From Amycolatopsis nivea (lineage in GTDB: Bacteria; Actinomycetota; Actinomycetes; Mycobacteriales; Pseudonocardiaceae): DNA of 64,000 bases. The stretch covers positions 1 to 64,000 of the forward strand of contig NZ_SDLT01000026.1 in assembly GCF_004522235.1 (NCBI RefSeq), in the 5' to 3' direction. The notes beneath the pieces were generated by a model, which saw only the letters and a list, made by a program, of their open reading frames with translations, was not told the DNA's origin and did no database searches. Position 1 is the first letter of the stretch. Every line of letters starts with the position of its first letter. The translations under genes were made by a program, and so were the position numbers. Shown here one piece after another: positions 25,997-35,521 of the stretch.

Positions 25997-26707
25997 TCAG
26001 CGTTGCCGGGCCGGCCGCACGATCATCTCGCTGACGTCCACGTCGGCCGGCTGGTCGAGAGCGTAGGCGATGGCGTCGCCGATCGCTTTCGGATCGATGG
26101 CGTCCTTGCGGTAGATCCGCATGAACTCCTGCGTTTCCGGGTCGCTGATCGTGTCCGCCAGCTCCGAGGTCACGACGCCGGGGGAGACCGTGGTGACGCG
26201 GATCGACGGGTCGCATTCCAGCCGCAGGCCCTCGGTGATCGCCCGCGCCGCGTATTTCGTGCCGCAGTACACCGCGGCGGTCGGCGTGACCTGGTATGCG
26301 CCGATCGACGCGATCGTGACGAAGTGGCCGCGGCGCTGGCGGGTGAAGTGCGGCAATGCCGCGGCGATGCTGTGCAGCAGGCCCCGGACGTTGACGTCGA
26401 TCATCCGGTCCCACTCCTCGACCAGCCCGGCGTCCAGCCGCGACAACGGCATCACCCCGGCGTTCGCGACGAACGCGTCGATCTCGCCGTGGTCGCGCAC
26501 CGCGCGGTCGACGAACTCGGCGACGTCGGCCCGGTCGGTCACGTCGAGGCGGTGGACCTCGATCCCGTCCGCGCTGGCCGCGAGCCGCGCGAGCCGGTCT
26601 TCGCGGCGCGCGCCGGCGATCACGCGCCAGCCGTCCGCGGCGAGCCTGCGGGCGGTGGCCTCGCCGATTCCGCTGCTGGCACCGGTGATCAGGACAGTCT
26701 TGCTCAT
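25997..26707 (-). CDS. short-chain dehydrogenase/reductase
   Basis: 236 aa classical SDR: cofactor loop TGASSGIG (residues 8-15), NAG at FVANAGVMPL, catalytic Ser in VTIASIGAYQ and YCGTK. Arg residues after the second strand (GARREDRL) suggest NADPH. Substrate unknown. The ATG at 26707 overlaps the stop of the upstream SDR (ATGA at 26704-26707), so the two are coupled and may act in sequence. Confidence 0.88.
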   Translation of the reverse strand: MSKTVLITGASSGIGEATARRLAADGWRVIAGARREDRLARLAASADGIEVHRLDVTDRADVAEFVDRAVRDHGEIDAFVANAGVMPLSRLDAGLVEEWDRMIDVNVRGLLHSIAAALPHFTRQRRGHFVTIASIGAYQVTPTAAVYCGTKYAARAITEGLRLECDPSIRVTTVSPGVVTSELADTISDPETQEFMRIYRKDAIDPKAIGDAIAYALDQPADVDVSEMIVRPARQR

Positions 26708-27558
26708 GCGGATTCCTTCGGGAAGTCGGCGGACAGGGTGACGTCGCGCCAGTCGTCGAACGTCTTGCGGAGGGTGTCGAGGCGCGCGGTGGCGATGTCG
26801 TAGGCGGCTTGGCCGAGCAGCAGGCGGAGCGGCGGTTCGGCGGAGGCGACGGCGTCGATGACGGCCGTCGCGGCTCGGTCCGGGTCGCCGGGCTGCTTGC
26901 CGTAGGTGGCGAGCGTCGAGGTGCGGCGCGCGCCCGCGGTGCCGGCGTAGTCGTCGATGCGGATCGCGGATTCCCGCATGGACGGGCCCGACCAGTTGGT
27001 GCGGAACGCGGCCGGTTCGACGATCGTGACGCCGATGCCGAGCGGACCGACCTCGGCGGCGAGCGATTCGCTGAAGCCTTCGACGGCGAACTTGGTCGCG
27101 TGGTAGTAGCCGGTCGCGCCGAAGGCGGCCAGCCCGCCGAGCGACGAGACCGAGACGATGTGCCCGCTGCGCCGGGCCCGCATTCCGGGCAGGACGGCGC
27201 GGGTGAGCGCCATCAGGCCGAATACGTTCGCCTCGAACAACGCGCGGATCTCGGCGTCTTCGCCCTCTTCGACGGCGGCGAGGTAGCCGTAGCCGGCGTT
27301 GTTGACGAGGACGTCGATCTGGCCGAAGACACGGTGTGCCTCGGCGACCGCTTCGGTGATCTGCTGCTGATCGGTCACGTCGAGCGCGACCGACAGCGCA
27401 CGTCCCGGATGCGCGGCGACGAGGTCCGCGACACGTTCGGGATCGCGGGCCGTGACGACCGCGCGCAGGCCGCGTTCGAGAACGGCGGTCGCGAGTGCGC
27501 GGCCGAGGCCGGTGGAACACCCGGTGATCAACCAGACGGGTGCATTGTTTTCAGACAT
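26704..27558 (-). CDS. short-chain dehydrogenase/reductase, extended C-terminus
   Basis: 284 aa. TGCSTGLG, VLVNNAGYGYLAAVEE, VSVSSLGGLAAFGATGYYHATKF and IVEPAAFRTNW place it in the oxidoreductase/SDR group of the gene at 36516, with which it shares the whole layout. ATG at 27558. It is 41 bp downstream of the XRE regulator gene; SDRs of this type commonly sit beside MmyB-like regulators. Confidence 0.88.
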   Translation of the reverse strand: MSENNAPVWLITGCSTGLGRALATAVLERGLRAVVTARDPERVADLVAAHPGRALSVALDVTDQQQITEAVAEAHRVFGQIDVLVNNAGYGYLAAVEEGEDAEIRALFEANVFGLMALTRAVLPGMRARRSGHIVSVSSLGGLAAFGATGYYHATKFAVEGFSESLAAEVGPLGIGVTIVEPAAFRTNWSGPSMRESAIRIDDYAGTAGARRTSTLATYGKQPGDPDRAATAVIDAVASAEPPLRLLLGQAAYDIATARLDTLRKTFDDWRDVTLSADFPKESA

Positions 27559-27599
27559 GGCTCTGCCCCTGGAGGAATTCGATAATTGCGGAAAATGCG

Positions 27600-28430
27600 T
27601 CAGCGGTGCGGGCGGTCCCCGGCGGCGAGACTGCCTAGCAGCCCCAGCGCGGCCTCCGACGGACTGCCCGGATCCGCTTGGTACACCACGAGTTGCTGGC
27701 CGGGAGCGCTGTTCACGGTCATCGATTCGTAGTGCAGGGTGAGCATTCCGACCAGCGGATGCCGGAACCGTTTCGATTCGTGCGTTTTCTGCCGGAGCTC
27801 GTGGCGCGCCCACAGTCGGCGGAAATCGGCGCTCTTGAGCGACAGTTCGCCGACCGCCTCGATCAAGAGCGGATCGTCCAGATCGGTGCCCGCCGCCGAC
27901 CGCAGCCCGCCGACCGTGTTCACCGCGACCCGCTCCCAATCCGGGTAGAAATCGCGGGCGTCGGGGTCGAGGAACGCCAGCCGCAGCAGGTCGCCGCTGT
28001 GCTCGTGCCCGGCGAACAGCGCTTCGCCGAGCAGATTCGACGCGAGCACGGTCATGCACCGCCCGAGCACGACCGCGGGCGTCTGCGGCCACGCGTCCAT
28101 CAGCTGCACCAGCCGAGGACTGACGCGTTCCTTGGCGGGCCGTCGCTTAGGCCGCTTCGGCCGGGCCAGCGAGTGCAGGTGGGCGAGCGCCTCGTCGTCG
28201 AGTTGCAGCGCCCGGCCGAGCGCGTCGACGACCTGTGCGGACGGGGTGCGCTCGCGGCCCTGCTCGAGCCGCACGTAGTAATCGGTGCTCACCCCGGCCA
28301 GCTGCGCGACCTCCTCCCGGCGCAGGCCGCTGACCCGGCGCCGGGTGTCGGCGAGCAGATCCGCGTCCGCCGGGACGGTGGTGCCGCGCCGGGCCCGCAG
28401 GAACTCGCCGAGGAGGTTGCTGTCGCTCAT
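27600..28430 (-). CDS. XRE/MmyB-like transcriptional regulator
   Basis: 276 aa. The N-terminal Xre helix-turn-helix contains SGLRREEVAQLAGVSTDYYVRLEQGRE, the signature of MmyB-like regulators. The C-terminal PAS-like domain (AFLDPDARDFYPDWERVAVNTVGGLRS) binds fatty-acid-like ligands in characterised relatives. It is first in a five-gene minus-strand series (XRE, SDR, SDR, DGPF, sigma), with gaps of 41, -4, 14 and -4 bp. Confidence 0.9.
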   Translation of the reverse strand: MSDSNLLGEFLRARRGTTVPADADLLADTRRRVSGLRREEVAQLAGVSTDYYVRLEQGRERTPSAQVVDALGRALQLDDEALAHLHSLARPKRPKRRPAKERVSPRLVQLMDAWPQTPAVVLGRCMTVLASNLLGEALFAGHEHSGDLLRLAFLDPDARDFYPDWERVAVNTVGGLRSAAGTDLDDPLLIEAVGELSLKSADFRRLWARHELRQKTHESKRFRHPLVGMLTLHYESMTVNSAPGQQLVVYQADPGSPSEAALGLLGSLAAGDRPHR

Positions 28431-28649
28431 GCACCCAGGCTAGATCGCGCGCGGCGGCCGCGGGGCACGGAAAGGGGGTGTGGTTCTCCCACCCTGTGCG
28501 GTACCCCTCGGCGCAATGGTTCAAACCTTTCCGGCTGCGCTCTGTCCGCGCGCACCGCCGCCGCGGAACCGGCAGGCAGACTGTTTTGACTGGTCAACGG
28601 CGCGAGCGGAGCCTGCTGGGACCACCCCCTCCACCGGAAAGGCGAACCC

Positions 28650-29540
28650 ATGCGCCGAACCCCGCTGATCCTCGCCGCCGTCGCCGCCGTGTCGATGGCC
28701 GCCGCGCCCGCGCAGGCAGCCGAAACCTGGACCACGGTGTTCGAGGACACCTTCGACGGCCCGGCAGGCACCGGTCTCGACCCGCAGAACTGGCTCTACG
28801 ACAAGGGAACCGGCTACCCCGGCGGCGCGGCGAACTGGGGCACCGGCGAGATCGAAACGTCCACCGACTCGACGGACAACGTCTACCACGACGGAGCCGG
28901 GCACCTGGTGATCAAGCCGCTGCGCGACGCGAACGGCGCGTGGACGTCCGGCCGGATCGAAACCCAGCGCACCGACTTCGGCGCGCCGGCGGGCGGGCAG
29001 ATGGAAATGAGCGCGAAGATCCAGCAGCCGAATCCGGAGCACGGTCTCGGCTACTGGCCCGCGTTCTGGGCGATGGGCGCGGACGCGCGGCCGGTCGGCG
29101 CGACGAACTGGCCGAGCATCGGCGAACTGGACATCATGGAGAACGTGAACGCGCTGGGCAAGCATTCCAGCACGTTCCACTGTGGACAATGGGCGGGGGA
29201 GTGCCACGACCCGGACGGGATCAGCAGCGACCTGCAGGACTGCGCCGGCTGCAAGACCGGGTACCACACGTACTCGGTGGTGGTGGACCGCCGGGACGCG
29301 GCCGCGGAGGAACTGCGGTTTTCCTTGGACGGCAAGGAAACTTTCGCGGTGAAGCAGAACCAGGTGTCCGACGCCACCTGGAAGGCCGCGGTGGACCACG
29401 GGTTCTTCGCGATCTTCGACGTGGCGATCGGCGGGTCCTATCCGAACAAGGTGTGCGGATGCACCAGCCCGGGAGCGGACATCACGCCAGGGGCGGGGAT
29501 GAGCATCGACGCGTTCTCGGTGAAGGTCAGCGAAAGCTGA
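28650..29540 (+). CDS. secreted glycoside hydrolase family 16 (laminarinase-like)
   Basis: 296 aa endo-acting beta-glucanase-like enzyme. The signal peptide ends at about AQAAE. The catalytic motif GELDIMENVN (E-x-D-x-x-E, about residues 154-163) and the aromatic substrate-binding YWPAFWAMG are intact. Four Cys near HCGQWAGEC and DCAGCK likely form disulfides. Probable substrates are beta-1,3-glucans of fungi or algae. ATG at 28650; GGAAAGG lies 7-13 bp upstream. A TTGAC-TG-GTCAA palindrome at 28586-28597 might be an operator. Confidence 0.9.
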   Translation: MRRTPLILAAVAAVSMAAAPAQAAETWTTVFEDTFDGPAGTGLDPQNWLYDKGTGYPGGAANWGTGEIETSTDSTDNVYHDGAGHLVIKPLRDANGAWTSGRIETQRTDFGAPAGGQMEMSAKIQQPNPEHGLGYWPAFWAMGADARPVGATNWPSIGELDIMENVNALGKHSSTFHCGQWAGECHDPDGISSDLQDCAGCKTGYHTYSVVVDRRDAAAEELRFSLDGKETFAVKQNQVSDATWKAAVDHGFFAIFDVAIGGSYPNKVCGCTSPGADITPGAGMSIDAFSVKVSES

Positions 29541-29901
29541 TTTTCGGCCACGGATCGGAGAACACCAGGACCGGCTCGTCGAGCGGGTGAACCACAGACC
29601 CTGTCGTGCTCCATCAGCTCGCCCGCGACCATCCGCAGCGGTCGGCCGCCGTCGCGCCGACCGACTTCGGCGAAGAAGACGACGTCCTCGCCGAAGTCGG
29701 TCGGCAGGTCGGTCAGCGCTGTCCAGCGGTAGATCCCCGACTCGCGGTCCTTCAGCCGGGAGTCAGGGCGGCGGTGCGGCCGCGGCCCGAAGAGGTTGTC
29801 GGCCGGGTATGCCTGCGTTCCCCGCTGCTGCAGGCAGGGCGCCGCTGGGTCGGTGAATCGGAATCCTGCGCCCGCTCGACCAGCCACTCGGTGTGCGTCA
29901 C
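29527..29901 (-). pseudogene. frameshifted gene remnant, family unknown
   Basis: Coding sense is spread over three frames. A GTG at 29901 starts MTHTEWLVERAQDS. One base out of phase the sense continues as GFRFTDPAAPCLQQRG through SGIYRWTALTDLPTDFGEDVVFFAEVGRRDG and RMVAGELMEHDR. A second shift gives VHPLDEPVLVFSDPWPKISFR and a stop at 29527-29529, inside the 3' end of the GH16 gene. Joined, these give a plausible protein of about 120 aa that I cannot assign. Either a decayed gene or two sequencing indels. Confidence 0.5.
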
Positions 29902-30047
29902 GGCACAAGTATCCCGAAGAAAGTCCGTGCTCAGTGCCTCTCCGGACTACCGCTCTTGCCCTCCCGGCCAGGCCGCCGCGTGCCGCGGGCGGTCGCGGGT
30001 GCGGATAGGTACCGTGATCACCGCAGCAGCGGGAAGAGGGGAACTAA

Positions 30048-33000
30048 GTGAGCAATCCATTGGTCGCGCCGGTGAAGGAGACCTCGGCGGTGGCCGGGGT
30101 CCCGTTGCTGGAGGACGCCACCGGGCTCAAGGAGGCGATCGAGAGCAAGAACTGGGCCGCGGTCGCGATCGGGGCCGTCGGCACCGCGATCGACGTGCTC
30201 ACCGCGGTCATGGACCCGTTCGGCGCGATCTTCGCCGCGGGCGTCGGCTGGCTGATGGAGCACGTCGGCCCGCTCAAGGAAGCTCTCGACGCGCTCACCG
30301 GCAACGCCGACCAGATCAGTTCCCAGGCCCAGACCTGGAACAACGTCGCCAAGGAACTCGAAGGCGTCTCCGCCGAACTCGGCGAGCTGGTCAAGAAAGA
30401 CCTCGAGAGCTGGCAGGGCGACGCCGCCGACAGCTACCGCAAGCGGGCCGAGGACACCTCCGCGCTGATCGCCAGCGCCCAGAAAGGGTCCGAGGGCGCG
30501 GCGAGCGGGGTCAAAACCGCGGGCGAGATCGTCGCGGCGGTCCGGTCTCTCGTGCGCGACACCATCGCCGACCTCGTCGGGCACCTCATCTCGTGGGCGC
30601 TGCAGGTCCTGCTCACCGCGGGGATCGGGATGGCCTGGGTCGGCCCGCAGGTCGCCGCGGCCGTCGCGAAGACCGCGTCCCGGATCACCCAGATCACCAC
30701 CAAGCTGGTCAAGGCTCTCAAGGCGCTCATCCCGCTGCTGAAGAAGGCCGGGACGCTGTTCGAGGACGCGGGCAAGGCGCTGAAGGGGCTCAAGGGCGGC
30801 AAGAACGCCCCGGCGCCGAAGCCCAAGGACATCAACGTCAAATCCGAGGGCGGCGGCACCCGGTCGCATCCGGGCGGCGACGACAGCACGCACATGTCCG
30901 GAGCCGGAGGCGGCGGAGGACACCAAGGCAACAGCGGCAACACCCACCCCAGCGGCTCGGAAGGCGGCGGCCAGGGCGGCGGGCACGAAGGCGGCCAAGG
31001 CGGTGGCGGGTCGCACGAGTCCGGCGGCAATGAGGTGCACCCCTCCTCGACGCAGCAGCCCAGGGGCAACCAGAGCCAGAACCCGGCCGAACACCACACG
31101 GACCCCAACGAGATCAAGGGCTGCGGCGACCCGATCGACGTCGCCACCGGCGCGGTGTACCTGGTCCAGGAAGACCTGAACCTGCCCGGAGTGCTGCCCC
31201 TGACCGTCGAACGCACCCACCGCTCGACCTACCGCTCCGGCGGATTCTTCGGCCCCACCTGGTCCTCGACGCTGGACGAACGCCTGGAGGTCGGCGACGA
31301 CGGCCTGCACTACGCCGCCCCGAACGGCGTGCTCGTGCGCTTCCCCTTCCCGCAAGGCATCGAGGCCGTCGCCACCGACGACGGGCCTTACCTCGCGCTG
31401 CGCCGGGTGACCACCGGGTTCATCGTCGGCGACCCGCAGAGCAGCGTCATCCGCCACTTCACCGGCGAACCCGGCGACCGCGTCCTGCGGCTGCACGCCC
31501 TGGCCGACAGCTCGGGCAACCGGATCGACTTCCGCTACGAGGGCGGCGTGCCGGTCGCCATGGAGCACTCCGGCGGCTACCGCGTGACGGTCGAATCGGC
31601 GGACGGCCTGGTCACCGCGCTGCGCGTGCCGGACGCGCCGGTGGCGGTCCGGGAGTACCGCTACGACTCCGCCCGGCGGCTGACCGAGGTCGTCGACGCG
31701 GTCGGCACCTCGCACAAATTCCGCTACGACGCCGACGGCCGGATGGTGCGCTGGGACGACGTCAACGGCCGCTGGTACAGCTACCACTACGACAGCGACG
31801 GCCGGTGCGTGCGCGCCCAGGGCGACGGCGGCTATCTCGACACCGAACTGTCTTACGAAAACCTCGCCACCACGGTCACCGACTCGCTCGGCGCGGTCAC
31901 CCGCTACCAGCTCAACGAGCAGCTGAAGGTCGTCGCCGAAACCGATCCGCTCGGCAACACCTCGACCACCGAGTACGACGAGTTCGGCCGGGTCATCGCC
32001 AGGACCGACGCGCTCGGCCACGTCACCCGCTGGGAGTTCGACGAGGTCGGCAATGTCGCCGCAGTGACGCGCCCGGACGGTTCGCGGCTGGTCAACGAGT
32101 ACGACGAGCGGGGCCTGCCGGTCTCCACCACCGGTCCCGCGGGCGACGTCTGGCGCTACGAGTACGACGAACAAGGCAGCCTGGTCAAGGAAACCGACCC
32201 GGCGGGCGGGGTCACCGCCTACACCTACCACCCGGACACCGGCGCGATCGCGACGCGGACCGACGCCCTCGGCGGCATCACCCGGTTCGAGTCCGACGCG
32301 GCCGGCCTGCCCACGAAGATCACCGCCCCCGACGGCGCGGTGACCCGATACTCCTACGACGCGCTCGGCGCGATCACCTCGATCACCGGCCCGACCGGCG
32401 CGTCCGTGGAACGAGTGCGCGACGCGGCGGGCAACCTGGTGCAGCAGCGCAACGCCGACGGCACGGTCAGCAAGTTCGGCTTCAAAGCCGCGGGCAACGT
32501 CGAGGAGTCGGTCGACCCGCGCGGCGGCGTGCACCGTGTCGAGTACGGCGCGTTCGGCCTGCCGCTGTCCGCGCAGGACCCCGACGGCGGCGTCCGGCGG
32601 TTCGGCTACGACACCGAACTGCGGCTGACCACGGTGACAAACGAACGCGGCCTGGTCTGGCGCTACGAGTACGACCAGGCGGGTCGCGTCGTGGCGGAAA
32701 CCGACTACAACGGCCGGGTTTTGCGCTATGGCTACGACGCGGCGGGCCGCCTCGTGCGCCGGGTCAACGCGGCCGGGCAGGCGATCGACATCGAGTACGA
32801 CGCGCTCGGCCGGCTCGTGCGGCGCACCGCCGCCGACGACGTGGCCGAATTCGCCTACGACCACGACGGCCGGATGGTGCTGGCGCGCAACGGCGAGACC
32901 GAGGTCCGCTTCGAGTACGACGCGCTCGGACAGCTGGTGTCCGAGTCGATCAACGGCCGCGTCGTGCGGTCGGAATTCGACGCGCTCGGCAGGCGAGTCG

Positions 33001-35501
33001 GCCGCCGCACGCCCACCGGCGCGGAATCGTCGTTCGGCTACGACTCCGCGGACCGCCCGACCGCGGTCACCACCGCGGGCCGCACCCTGCGGTTCGAATA
33101 CGACGCCGCCGGACAGGAAACGGTGCGCCGCCTCTTCGCCGGGACCGCGCCGGTGGCGGAGCTGCGGCAGGACTGGACCTCGACCGGGCGGCTGCGCGGG
33201 CAGACCGTGCTGCGCGGCGCGGCCACCGTGCAGCAGCGCGACTACCGCTACCTGCCGGACGGAAACCTGTACACGACCGGAGACCTGCTGTCCGGGCCGC
33301 GCGCGTTCGAGGTCGGCGCGGGCGGACGGGTCACCGCGGTCCGCGGCCCGAAATGGCAGGAGAGCTACCGCTACGACGCGGCCGGCGCGGTCGCCGAAGC
33401 CGGCTGGCCCGGCGACCCGGCCGCGGCGGGCCCCCGCGCCTACCGCGGCACGCTCATCGAGTCCGCCGGCGAAACCCGCTACACCCACGACGCCGAGGGC
33501 CGCGTCGTGACACGGGAACGCCGCGGGCAGCGGTGGGAATACCAGTGGAATTCGGCGAGCAGGCTGACCGGCGTGCGCACCCCGGACGGCACGGTCTGGC
33601 GCTACCGCTACGACGCGCTCGGCAGGCGCGTCGCCAAGCAGCGCCTCGACCCGGCGGGCGCGGTGGCCGAGCAGATCGAATTCGCCTGGGACCACTACCG
33701 GCCCGCCGAGCAGGTGCACAGCGCGCCCGGCCGCCCGCAGGTCGCGACCGTGTGGGACTGGCTGCCCGACTCCGACCGGGTGCTCGCGCAGACCGAGCGG
33801 AAGCTCGGCGAACGCGTCGACGAACGCTTCCACGCCATCGTCACCGACCTGGTCGGCGCGCCCGCCGAACTGGTCGACAGCGCCGGCGCGCTCGCCGGGC
33901 ACCAGCGCACCTCGCTGTGGGGCGCGGTCGTGTCCGAAGGCGGGAACGCGCGCACCCCGCTGCGTTTCCCCGGCCAGTACTACGACCCGGAAACCGGGCT
34001 GCACTACAACATGCACCGCTACTACGACCCGGAAACCGGCCGCTACCTCTCGCACGACCCGCTCGGCCTCAACCCGTCCCCGGACTCGCAGGCCTACGTG
34101 GACAACCCGACCGCGATGATCGACCCGCTCGGCCTCAACCCGCTGCCGACCGGGCCGTGCCCCAAGAAGCTGAAGGAAATGGAGGAGCAGCAGGCCGGCA
34201 ACAAGCGCAAACGCGACGACGACGCCGCGCCCGACGCGCCCCCGGCCAAGAAGGCGTCCACCGAACCGTCGAATCCGCCCGGCACCTACGGCGACCGCAA
34301 TCCCGAGGCGGCCCGCGTGGGGAAGAACCACGGCTACCAGTTCGACGGGCACCGGACCAACCAGCACGAGCACGTCGGCGTCCATCAGGCCGCCGCGGAC
34401 AACGGCAGCGGCCTCCCGCGGAAGCGTTCCGACGAAACGGACCTCGAGCACGCGGCCTACAGCTACACCGAAACCCACGACCTGCACCGCAAGCACCCGG
34501 GCACCGGGAGCGGCAACCGGATGCACACATCTGGTTTCACCAGCGGGAAAGCGCACGACGAACACCAGCTGAGCTACGCCTACGCGCAGCGGCGGGCTTA
34601 CGAGCGCAAGGACACGTCGGACCTGCTGCAGCTCAACCAGATGGGCTATGCGCACATGGACGGCAAGTACACCCGGCCGACCTATCAGGTGCCGGGCCGC
34701 CAGCCGCACAACACCTATCTGAGCCCGCAGGAAAAGGTCTACCACGGCGACGACCCGAACCACGTCCACCATCCGGATTTCCACGACCCGAAACACGGCA
34801 TCCACACCTACGGGAACAAAACCAAACCGGTCCCCGGCGAGCATTACCCGGACGGTTCGGAAGTGCGGCACCGGATCGAGAACACCGACAAGCAACGGGA
34901 GGATTCGGCCGCCGCCTACAAACAGCGGGCCGAGGACGCGAAGGCCGAACAGGAACGCCGCGACTACCTCACCGAGCACCGCAGCGAAATCGAAAACGGC
35001 AACGACGCCAAGCTCAAAAAGGACCTCAGCGACTTCGACGAGGAGCAGAAGTACCTGCGCGGGTCCAAGGACTCCTACCAGCACATGGTCGACGAGATGT
35101 ACGGCACCGGCAAGGGCATGCCGTACAACCCCGCTCCGGGCACCAAGGAGTACGACGACATGGTCAAGAACGGGGAATCCTTCGCGCGCACCGACCCGCT
35201 CACCGCGGGCGGCCGGGCCGAGGCGCATCTGGCCTACGAACAGCGCCAGACCGGCCAATACCCCCAGGGAACCGCCGACGAACTGCTCGACAAATGGGGA
35301 TTCCAAGCTCCGAAGGACAAGAACGACCCGACGTGGCAGCGGTGGCAGAACGGCGATTACGACCCGCCGGAGCTGCGCAAATACGACGGTGAGACACCCA
35401 TTTCCGCCGAGAAGCGCGCGGAGATGAAGGAAATGGAGGAAAGGGCGATCGCGCAGCGGATGCGGACCCTGGACCTGGACCGGAGCGAGGGCAGGAGCTG
35501 A
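30048..35501 (+). CDS. WXG-RHS polymorphic toxin-like protein
   Basis: 1817 aa, probably a contact-dependent or secreted effector. Residues 1-250 are helical with a WQG (122-124) in a WXG100-like helical hairpin, which suggests export by a type VII (ESX) system. A Gly/His/Ser-rich linker follows (280-350), then a DUF6531-like start (DPIDVATGAVYLVQEDL), about 20 YD/RHS repeats, and the RHS core end (YYDPETGRYLSHDPLGL, about residue 1340). The last 450 aa form the variable tail: KRKR...KK basic cluster, a His-rich middle (HVHHPDFHDPKHGIHTYG) and a charged helical end. The toxin activity is not recognisable. GTG start with GAAGAGGGG upstream. No immunity gene follows: the next gene is on the other strand 20 bp away. 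Confidence 0.88.
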   Translation: MSNPLVAPVKETSAVAGVPLLEDATGLKEAIESKNWAAVAIGAVGTAIDVLTAVMDPFGAIFAAGVGWLMEHVGPLKEALDALTGNADQISSQAQTWNNVAKELEGVSAELGELVKKDLESWQGDAADSYRKRAEDTSALIASAQKGSEGAASGVKTAGEIVAAVRSLVRDTIADLVGHLISWALQVLLTAGIGMAWVGPQVAAAVAKTASRITQITTKLVKALKALIPLLKKAGTLFEDAGKALKGLKGGKNAPAPKPKDINVKSEGGGTRSHPGGDDSTHMSGAGGGGGHQGNSGNTHPSGSEGGGQGGGHEGGQGGGGSHESGGNEVHPSSTQQPRGNQSQNPAEHHTDPNEIKGCGDPIDVATGAVYLVQEDLNLPGVLPLTVERTHRSTYRSGGFFGPTWSSTLDERLEVGDDGLHYAAPNGVLVRFPFPQGIEAVATDDGPYLALRRVTTGFIVGDPQSSVIRHFTGEPGDRVLRLHALADSSGNRIDFRYEGGVPVAMEHSGGYRVTVESADGLVTALRVPDAPVAVREYRYDSARRLTEVVDAVGTSHKFRYDADGRMVRWDDVNGRWYSYHYDSDGRCVRAQGDGGYLDTELSYENLATTVTDSLGAVTRYQLNEQLKVVAETDPLGNTSTTEYDEFGRVIARTDALGHVTRWEFDEVGNVAAVTRPDGSRLVNEYDERGLPVSTTGPAGDVWRYEYDEQGSLVKETDPAGGVTAYTYHPDTGAIATRTDALGGITRFESDAAGLPTKITAPDGAVTRYSYDALGAITSITGPTGASVERVRDAAGNLVQQRNADGTVSKFGFKAAGNVEESVDPRGGVHRVEYGAFGLPLSAQDPDGGVRRFGYDTELRLTTVTNERGLVWRYEYDQAGRVVAETDYNGRVLRYGYDAAGRLVRRVNAAGQAIDIEYDALGRLVRRTAADDVAEFAYDHDGRMVLARNGETEVRFEYDALGQLVSESINGRVVRSEFDALGRRVGRRTPTGAESSFGYDSADRPTAVTTAGRTLRFEYDAAGQETVRRLFAGTAPVAELRQDWTSTGRLRGQTVLRGAATVQQRDYRYLPDGNLYTTGDLLSGPRAFEVGAGGRVTAVRGPKWQESYRYDAAGAVAEAGWPGDPAAAGPRAYRGTLIESAGETRYTHDAEGRVVTRERRGQRWEYQWNSASRLTGVRTPDGTVWRYRYDALGRRVAKQRLDPAGAVAEQIEFAWDHYRPAEQVHSAPGRPQVATVWDWLPDSDRVLAQTERKLGERVDERFHAIVTDLVGAPAELVDSAGALAGHQRTSLWGAVVSEGGNARTPLRFPGQYYDPETGLHYNMHRYYDPETGRYLSHDPLGLNPSPDSQAYVDNPTAMIDPLGLNPLPTGPCPKKLKEMEEQQAGNKRKRDDDAAPDAPPAKKASTEPSNPPGTYGDRNPEAARVGKNHGYQFDGHRTNQHEHVGVHQAAADNGSGLPRKRSDETDLEHAAYSYTETHDLHRKHPGTGSGNRMHTSGFTSGKAHDEHQLSYAYAQRRAYERKDTSDLLQLNQMGYAHMDGKYTRPTYQVPGRQPHNTYLSPQEKVYHGDDPNHVHHPDFHDPKHGIHTYGNKTKPVPGEHYPDGSEVRHRIENTDKQREDSAAAYKQRAEDAKAEQERRDYLTEHRSEIENGNDAKLKKDLSDFDEEQKYLRGSKDSYQHMVDEMYGTGKGMPYNPAPGTKEYDDMVKNGESFARTDPLTAGGRAEAHLAYEQRQTGQYPQGTADELLDKWGFQAPKDKNDPTWQRWQNGDYDPPELRKYDGETPISAEKRAEMKEMEERAIAQRMRTLDLDRSEGRS

Positions 35502-35521
35502 CGCGTTTTCCGGCGCGGGAA

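Noticed and set aside
28586..28597. TTGAC-TG-GTCAA palindrome upstream of GH16 as an operator
   Set aside because: Short, single occurrence, may include a -35 hexamer; not enough to list separately as a site.
29178..29190. DnaA box (TGTGGACAA) as a sign of a replication origin
   Set aside because: Single site inside the GH16 coding region, with no cluster and no dnaA/dnaN genes.
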